DNA from: Eonycteris spelaea
Taxonomy: Eukaryota > Chordata > Mammalia > Chiroptera > Pteropodidae
Reading direction: 5' to 3'
Length of the DNA stretch: 64,000 nt
Assembly (NCBI GenBank): GCA_003508835.1
Contig: PUFA01000082.1
Location: forward strand, 1,054,001 to 1,118,000
Numbering within the stretch: the stretch's first letter is position 1; the number at the start of each line of letters is the position of its first letter. Both the position numbers and the translations under genes were made by a program. The notes beneath the pieces were generated by a model, which saw only the letters and a list, made by a program, of their open reading frames with translations, made no database searches and had not been told where the DNA came from. Positions 58,956 through 64,000 of this stretch are shown piece after piece.

Positions 58956-60209
58956 AGCACTGAGTAGCGCATGAAGCTCATTCTTTGAGGCTCCCTTTTC
59001 CTAAAGCCCTAAGCAGTCAGGTTTTCATGAGGCTAAAAAGTGCCTATTCAGGTTTTCATCTGACAAATATTTTGTCCTTGACAGAGTTCTCTCCGAAAGG
59101 AGAAGCGTCCCACAACCCTTTGATGACCAAGCCCAGAATAAACCCAAGTCCTCTGTGGTTCTAAACTAGCTCCCGCAACTCAGAACAGCTTCGTGGTCCG
59201 GGAGAGGCAAGGTCAAGTCTGAGCCATGGGTGAAACATGGCTTTGTCATCCGCACTCACCATGTCCCCCTTTCTTCGTCTGTCACATCCTCACTGCCCTT
59301 TGACTGTTTTATACCCCTTAATACGCGGGTGGGGGCCTTGGGGGCACATGTGCAAGTCACAACACCATCAACACTACTCACTTCTTTCCATCGCTCCGTC
59401 TCTGAGCCAGAAAGCCTCCGGGCCTGGCCCACTCCATTCCTCTTACTGAGGATTTGACCTGCAGCCATGGCTGGCCTTGTGTACCCTATTTGCTCATGAA
59501 GGCAGGACCACAGAGTGGGTTCAGCCTCATTGAAAAATGTTAGGATCCCCCCACCCACGCCACCCCCACCCCTGCCTCCAGCAAGGGCAGACAGGCTAAT
59601 CTCTGTATGTGTGTACAACCCAGGTGGCCTTCCAGACTCCATCCCCCAGGACTTCCCCGACCCTGCCCTCTTCCTCCTGCATGAAGGCTCCCTCCCCAAA
59701 TCTGAGCATCCTTAGATTATTCTGCTTACTTGAGGACAAGCCTGTGGTCTGTCACAGGGGCCAGCCCCACGCTCTTTCCCCCTCTGGGCACGTGGTCCGA
59801 GCGTTCTGGGCATGGAGGTCAACCCGTCTGGCCAGGCACCAGTCCTGGCCGGGCTTCGTTCCCAGTGCTTCCTGTCCAGCCCAGAGCGAGTGCCATTGCC
59901 CCAGTCCTCAGTCACAGCCACTGCCCCCTTTGTCCCCAGAAACCCTGATTTCACTCCCGCACCAGCACTTCCTCTGCGGGCGGCCAGACAGTTCTCATCA
60001 CACGGGAGGGGAGTGTTCTCAGACAGCACGAGGGCCAGGCGCACTGGGGACGCCCTGGGCTTTCTCTGCTGCCAGGCCCCTGGCACCTTGCCGTGCTGAC
60101 GCTGAAGTCAGTCCTCCAGAGGGAACTCAGTATTCATGTTTCCCGAATGTGCATGAAAGACTAAACGACTCAGCAACTTGGGGCATCCCTCCACCTCCCC
60201 AGCAAGCCT
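58956..60209. other. C/T-rich unassigned intronic sequence
   Basis: The plus strand is pyrimidine-rich from 59540 on, so long open frames occur (up to 241 codons from 59609). No domain seen. The right part may be more L2. Confidence 0.4.
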
Positions 60210-60745
60210 CGCCTCTCCATCCAGGGGTGCCCAGGGCTCAGCCCTGGGCCCTCCTCTCATCTGACACCTTCTCAGCATACCCTCTCTCCCACGCCATTAC
60301 CAGGCCTTCATCTCCAGCCCAGGCCCTCCTCTGAGGCCCCATTCTATATCTGCCCCTGCCCGCATATATTCCATCACAAAGGTGATCTCCCCTACCTCTC
60401 ACCCCCCACTGTACCTTCGCAAAACAACCCAGTGCTCCCTGCCTCAGGATGAGTCCGGGACTCACCCTGGTCACCCACCCGTGCCCCGTTTACCACGTCT
60501 GTGAATCACCGATGTCACCCTTTGCTGCTGGAATGCACCTACTTCTCTCCATCACCACGTCCGTCACCCAGTTTCAGCCTAGCATCCTCCCTGGCCTGTA
60601 TTCCAAGCCTCTCCTAACTGGCCTAAGTCTGTTTTTTTGCTTCCCCTCCCCACAACCCCACCTTTGAGGCTGCAGTCAACATGATTACTTTTTTAAAATT
60701 CCTACCTGATCACATTACTGCACAACATAGAACCTCCTTGGCTTC
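60210..60745 (+). mobile_element. L2 LINE relic, plus strand, 5' segment of a split copy
   Basis: 'gggctcagccctgggccctc', 'tctccagcccaggccctcct', 'cctctcctaactggcctaag' and 'gatcacattactgcacaaca' follow L2 ORF2 in order. It breaks at about 60745 where an LTR was inserted. Confidence 0.82.
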
Positions 60746-61165
60746 TGTATTTGGGTTCTCTGGAGAAAAAAAACAACAGAGAAATATAGATTTATCTTTA
60801 AAGAATTGGCTCACTGGATTGTGGGGGCTGGCACCTGTGAAATGTGTAGGGTAGGCCAGCGGGCTGCAAAGTCGGTCAAGAGCTGATGTGTAATCTTGCG
60901 TCCAGACTCCAGGGGGCAGCAGCCTGAGAATGTAGGCAAATTTCTGCATTGCTGTCTCTTCTCCTTTCAGGAACCTCAGTCTTGGCTCTCAAGGCCTTCA
61001 GCTAATTGGATGAGACCACCCACTTTATGGTGGGTAATCTGCTTTATTCAGAGTCTCCTGATTTAAATATTAATCTCACCAAAAACACCTCCATACCGGT
61101 GTTTGACCAAATAACTGGGCACATAGTTTAGCCAAGTTGAGACATAAAATTAACAATCAATTCCT
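60746..61165 (-). mobile_element. MLT1-type MaLR solo LTR, minus strand, nested in L2
   Basis: The left end 'tgtatttgggttctctggag' and the right end 'agacataaaattaacaatca' are the reversed 3' and 5' ends of an MLT1 LTR; 'cttcagctaattggatgaga' and 'tgtttgaccaaataactggg' lie between in the expected order. No internal retroviral genes are present. Confidence 0.85.
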
Positions 61166-61680
61166 TTTGCACTTAGGTTGACGGCCAGCATCCCAGACAT
61201 GACTGCAAGGCTCTGGGTGGTCTAGCCCCTGCCTTCTTTCTCTCTGAGTGTCTCCCTGTCACTCTGTATCCTGGTCACACTCCCCTCCCTTCAGTTCTTA
61301 GATATACACCTGCCTTCTTTTTGGGGGCCAGTACACTGTCAGCCCCTCTGCCTGAAATGCCTTGCTCCCAACCTGCAGTGTATGTGTGCACACACACACG
61401 CAATGCATGCACCACACATACACTGCTTAGGAAGTCCTGGGGACTTCCTCATCCTTCAGTCCTGGTTCAAATGCTTCTTCTTCTGGGAAGAGCCCATACC
61501 AGGCAGACTTCCCTGCTTGCCTGTCAAAAATAGCACAATGGGCAATGATGCGTTTAGTTGTGCGATTATTTAATTAATATCTCTCTCCTCCTCTAGACTG
61601 TAGACACCTTGAAGGCAGAGACCAGGTAGGTCTATGTTGCCCACCAGGGAAGTTCCAACACTCATAAGTGTTGAGTGAAT
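61166..61680 (+). mobile_element. L2 LINE relic, plus strand, 3' segment of the split copy
   Basis: L2 resumes with 'tgcacttaggttgacggcca', runs through 'gtctagcccctgccttcttt', 'ctctgcctgaaatgccttgc', 'cttcagtcctggttcaaatg' and ends near 'actgtagacaccttgaaggc' and 'gtgttgagtgaatgaac'. A short CA run sits at about 61386-61400. Confidence 0.85.
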
Positions 61681-61738
61681 GAACAATCTGGAAAAAAATA
61701 ACCGGCCCTAAATGTCGTATGTCTTCCCTTCCTTGTAG

Positions 61739-61925
61739 CAAGGGTCCCCGTCCCCAGGCTTCAGACTGGTATAGTCTGTGGCCTGTTCGGAACCGGGCCG
61801 CACAGCAGGAATTGTGCAGGGCGGGGGGACATGAGTAAAGCTTTATCTGTATCTGCAGCTGCTCCCCGGTGCCAGCATCACTCGGCTCCGCCTCAGATCC
61901 CAGGCATTAGATTCCCATAGGAGCA
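61739..61925. mobile_element. hAT-type DNA transposon fragment
   Basis: 'caagggtccccgtccccagg', 'tgtggcctgttcggaaccgg', 'gccgcacagcaggaattgtg' and 'taaagctttatctgtatctg' are the left half of a common GC-rich eutherian hAT element. Right half missing. The family name is not fixed. Confidence 0.75.
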
Positions 61926-62904
61926 CCGGTCCCCGGAGCCACATAGGTCGGGTGCCGCTGCCTTGTCCGACTCATCCCGGCAGACGTGGGGCCTGCCTGT
62001 GGCTATGGCTTCCCCATCCACTTGCCTGGCTCTCTTGCTCTGCTTTCTGGAGCGCTCTGCTCTTCCTTGAGATGTGCCCTAAGCAGAGCCGCACTCCCAC
62101 CCCCCACGCCCCCATGATGTGGCTCGGGTTCGAGACACCGCCTGTGTGAGCCTCACCTCAGGCATCAACTTCAGTCCTTGAAAAGCACACATGAAGCACA
62201 CTGACACAGCAAAGCTCTTAACCAGAGGCAGAGGACTAGGGACTGTCGCTTTTCGCAAGCCTTCATGTGCATGTCTGTGTCGAAACATCTCTGGAGGCAA
62301 GCTGTTGCCATTCAATCTGGTCATCAGAAATGGTCACGTTTTTTGCTCTCGTGAGTGGAAACCTAACCAATGTCTGGAGACAAACGGAATTTGCTCTACT
62401 CCCCCCCAGACTTAAAATAAAGGCTGACTTGTCTGAGATCTAATCATTAATATTTCCCTGTGATCTTGGAAGTTTACAGACTAGAAGCCAGGAGTCCGGC
62501 TCGAATGGCCCTTGACCATCGTCCTCTATGCCAGATCGGCCAGTCCAAGGTTGGGCGGTTCCTGCCCCCGATGTCGCCAAGCACTAGTGGAAGGGGCCGG
62601 CTGAAAACTGCAGACCCGTTAGCTCCGACGGCCGTCCCCGGCGTGCAGCAGATCCGGTCACGGAGACCTGAGTCTGCCGCAGACCACACTCTCCCTGCGA
62701 CGTCTCGTGGGGAGACGCTCTGTTTTCCTCCCGGCTACGCACCTGTTAGCAGAGCTTCTCCCGCTTTGGCGGACGCTGGCGGATGGTCTGTGAAACCAGA
62801 CAACCAGGGAAGCCACTGTTCTGGGTCTCTTGGAAATCTACAGCTTTTGAAAATTGGGATTCTTCCCTTTGCCTTTTAAAAACCCAGAGTTCAGTTACTT
62901 TATA
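61926..62904. other. Unassigned intronic sequence
   Basis: Unique, CpG-containing sequence around 62490-62780. No element recognised. Confidence 0.4.
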
Positions 62905-63315
62905 CAGTCGACCCCCGTTATCCATGGGTAGACCCCCAGAAGATGCCAAGACTGCAGATAGTATAGACTATGCATTTTCCCATAGACACAGACCTCTGAT
63001 CAAGTTTAGTTTGCACGTTAGGCCCAACGAGAGATTAACAGTAACTAATAAAAGATAAAAGCAATTACAATATAGTGTATTAAAAGTTATAGGGATGTAG
63101 TCTATCAAAATATCTCATTGTGCCGCACTCACCCCTCTTCCCATGATGACGTGAGATGACGTGATGCTACATGGTGCCAGAAAGCGAGGTGCTCAGAACA
63201 ATCTAAAACATAGGAATTGCTTATTTCTGGAGCTTTTCACTTAATATTTTCGGACCACAGTTGACCGTGGGTAATGAAACATGGAAAACAAAACACGGGT
63301 AAGGCAAGACTTCTA
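62905..63315. mobile_element. Tigger/pogo-type DNA transposon (MER44-like), about 411 bp
   Basis: It starts cagtcgacccccgttatcc next to TA (62903-62904) and ends 'cacgggtaaggcaagacttc' next to TA (63316-63317). The ends are imperfect inverted repeats and TA flanks are the Tc1/mariner-type signature. Internal text ('agattaacagtaactaata', 'ggaccacagttgaccgtggg') fits Tigger non-autonomous copies. Confidence 0.85.
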
Positions 63316-64000
63316 TAGGGTGAAGGTCAACCATTCGAAAAGTTTCCTCGTTTCATCCTGAATTTGGGGCAGGGAGAAATGAGATGGCAGACAAGGGGGT
63401 CTCTCAGGACGCAAGCTCCAGCGTTCTCAAGAAAAGAAGGCTCGTTGTTTGGAGAATGGCGCTGAACTTGGCATACGCTAACGAACGGCTTGAAACTTAG
63501 TGGACTTGCAGTTCCCTGTCCTGAGCTCATCCCGCCTCTCCCCTTCTCTCCCCTCAGTTCCCCAAATTCTCTGCTCACAGGCTGATTGTGAGGCTCGTGC
63601 TAGACAAGATTCCGTTATGACTTCTGTTGCAGCGCACCAATTTTGGGGGAGGGTGCTTTACGAAGGAAAAGGACATTTTAAGCTTTAAAGCTTCCTTTCA
63701 AAATGCTTGTGTATAAAAATGCCCTCGAGAAACACTGACTCATAAAACATGCAGAACTGTTAGCGGGTTTTTTCCCTCCAAATTCTAGTGTTCTTTAACC
63801 ATTAGTTATTGCAGACTTCAACTAAGCTTCTGCAACAGCTGTATTTAAAGCACAAGAGCAGCCCTAAGAAGCAGAGGCACAATTGTTGCCCAAAACGACA
63901 ATCCAAAAATGCAGGTAATGGAGGATTAGAACAGGAACGCCACCTTGCATGCCCTGTGATGCGGGCCACGGGTCCTCGTCATCCCCAGGGATTAGAAACA
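63316..64000. other. Unassigned intronic sequence to window end
   Basis: No element or exon recognised. Confidence 0.4.

Larger units (their letters stand above)
33278..64000 (+). other. ZDHHC14: ZDHHC14 intron downstream of the exon (intron 2 by analogy), 5' part
   Basis: No exon encoding the next expected ZDHHC14 segment (IANGTSSGGYRPPPR-type sequence before the DHHC domain) was found to the right end, so this intron is longer than 30.7 kb. It holds a CpG island at 43.1-43.8 kb and many old transposon relics. Confidence 0.82.

Noticed and set aside
59609..60334. 241-codon plus-strand open frame
   Set aside because: It falls in a pyrimidine-rich stretch running into an L2 relic, with Ser/Pro-rich composition and no domain.
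33278..64000. Next ZDHHC14 exon (segment before the DHHC domain)
   Set aside because: No frame resembling the expected ANGTSSGGYRPPPR or the Cys-rich DHHC text was found in any frame, so the next exon is taken to lie beyond the window.

Overview
This is nuclear DNA from a placental mammal, almost all of it intronic. One protein-coding exon can be supported: a 161-bp internal exon at 33117-33277 (+) of the palmitoyltransferase gene ZDHHC14. The rest is the 3' part of the upstream intron (1-33116) and the 5' part of the downstream intron (33278-64000), named intron 1 and intron 2 here. Nothing bacterial, viral-episomal, CRISPR-like or operon-like was seen. Most long open frames come from GC-rich sequence, interspersed repeats or a 10-bp tandem repeat, and are not listed as genes.

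Organism: ancient mammal-wide repeats (L2, MIR, MER5A, MER20, Tigger, MLT1, old L1) fix it as a eutherian. Two less decayed L1 3' ends (17795-18810 and 30891-31116) have a laurasiatherian type of 3' UTR. I recognised no Alu, B1/B2, carnivore tRNA-Lys SINE, bovine SINE or vespertilionid VES element. A non-vespertilionid bat or another SINE-poor laurasiatherian fits; this is a weak inference.

Layout. 1-10 kb: a short CpG-rich patch, L2, L1 and MIR relics, a 0.4-kb CA-type array and a 98-bp tandem duplication. 10.4-11.1 kb: a 77-unit, 10-bp minisatellite, the most striking structure, followed by a 12-bp perfect inverted repeat and a 62-bp run of strict purine-pyrimidine alternation. 13-25 kb: MIR and L2 relics, a separated ~115-bp duplication that may be an assembly artefact, a 5'-truncated L1 and a CACGTG pair. 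25-33 kb: mostly unique intron, with an L1 tail insertion flanked by 15-bp target duplications. 33.1 kb: the ZDHHC14 exon with acceptor and donor. 34-43 kb: MIR relics, a 1.5-kb L1 relic, a second alternating run and a CT/TG microsatellite. 43.1-43.8 kb: a genuine CpG island inside intron 2. 44-64 kb: hAT and Tigger DNA transposons, L1 and L2 relics, and an MLT1 LTR nested in an L2.

Functionally the window contributes one transmembrane and linker segment of a Golgi/endomembrane S-acyltransferase, plus possible cis-regulatory elements in its flanking introns. I found no previously undescribed multi-gene system. The items worth a second look are the decamer minisatellite, the intron-2 CpG island, the alternating tracts and the possible assembly duplication.
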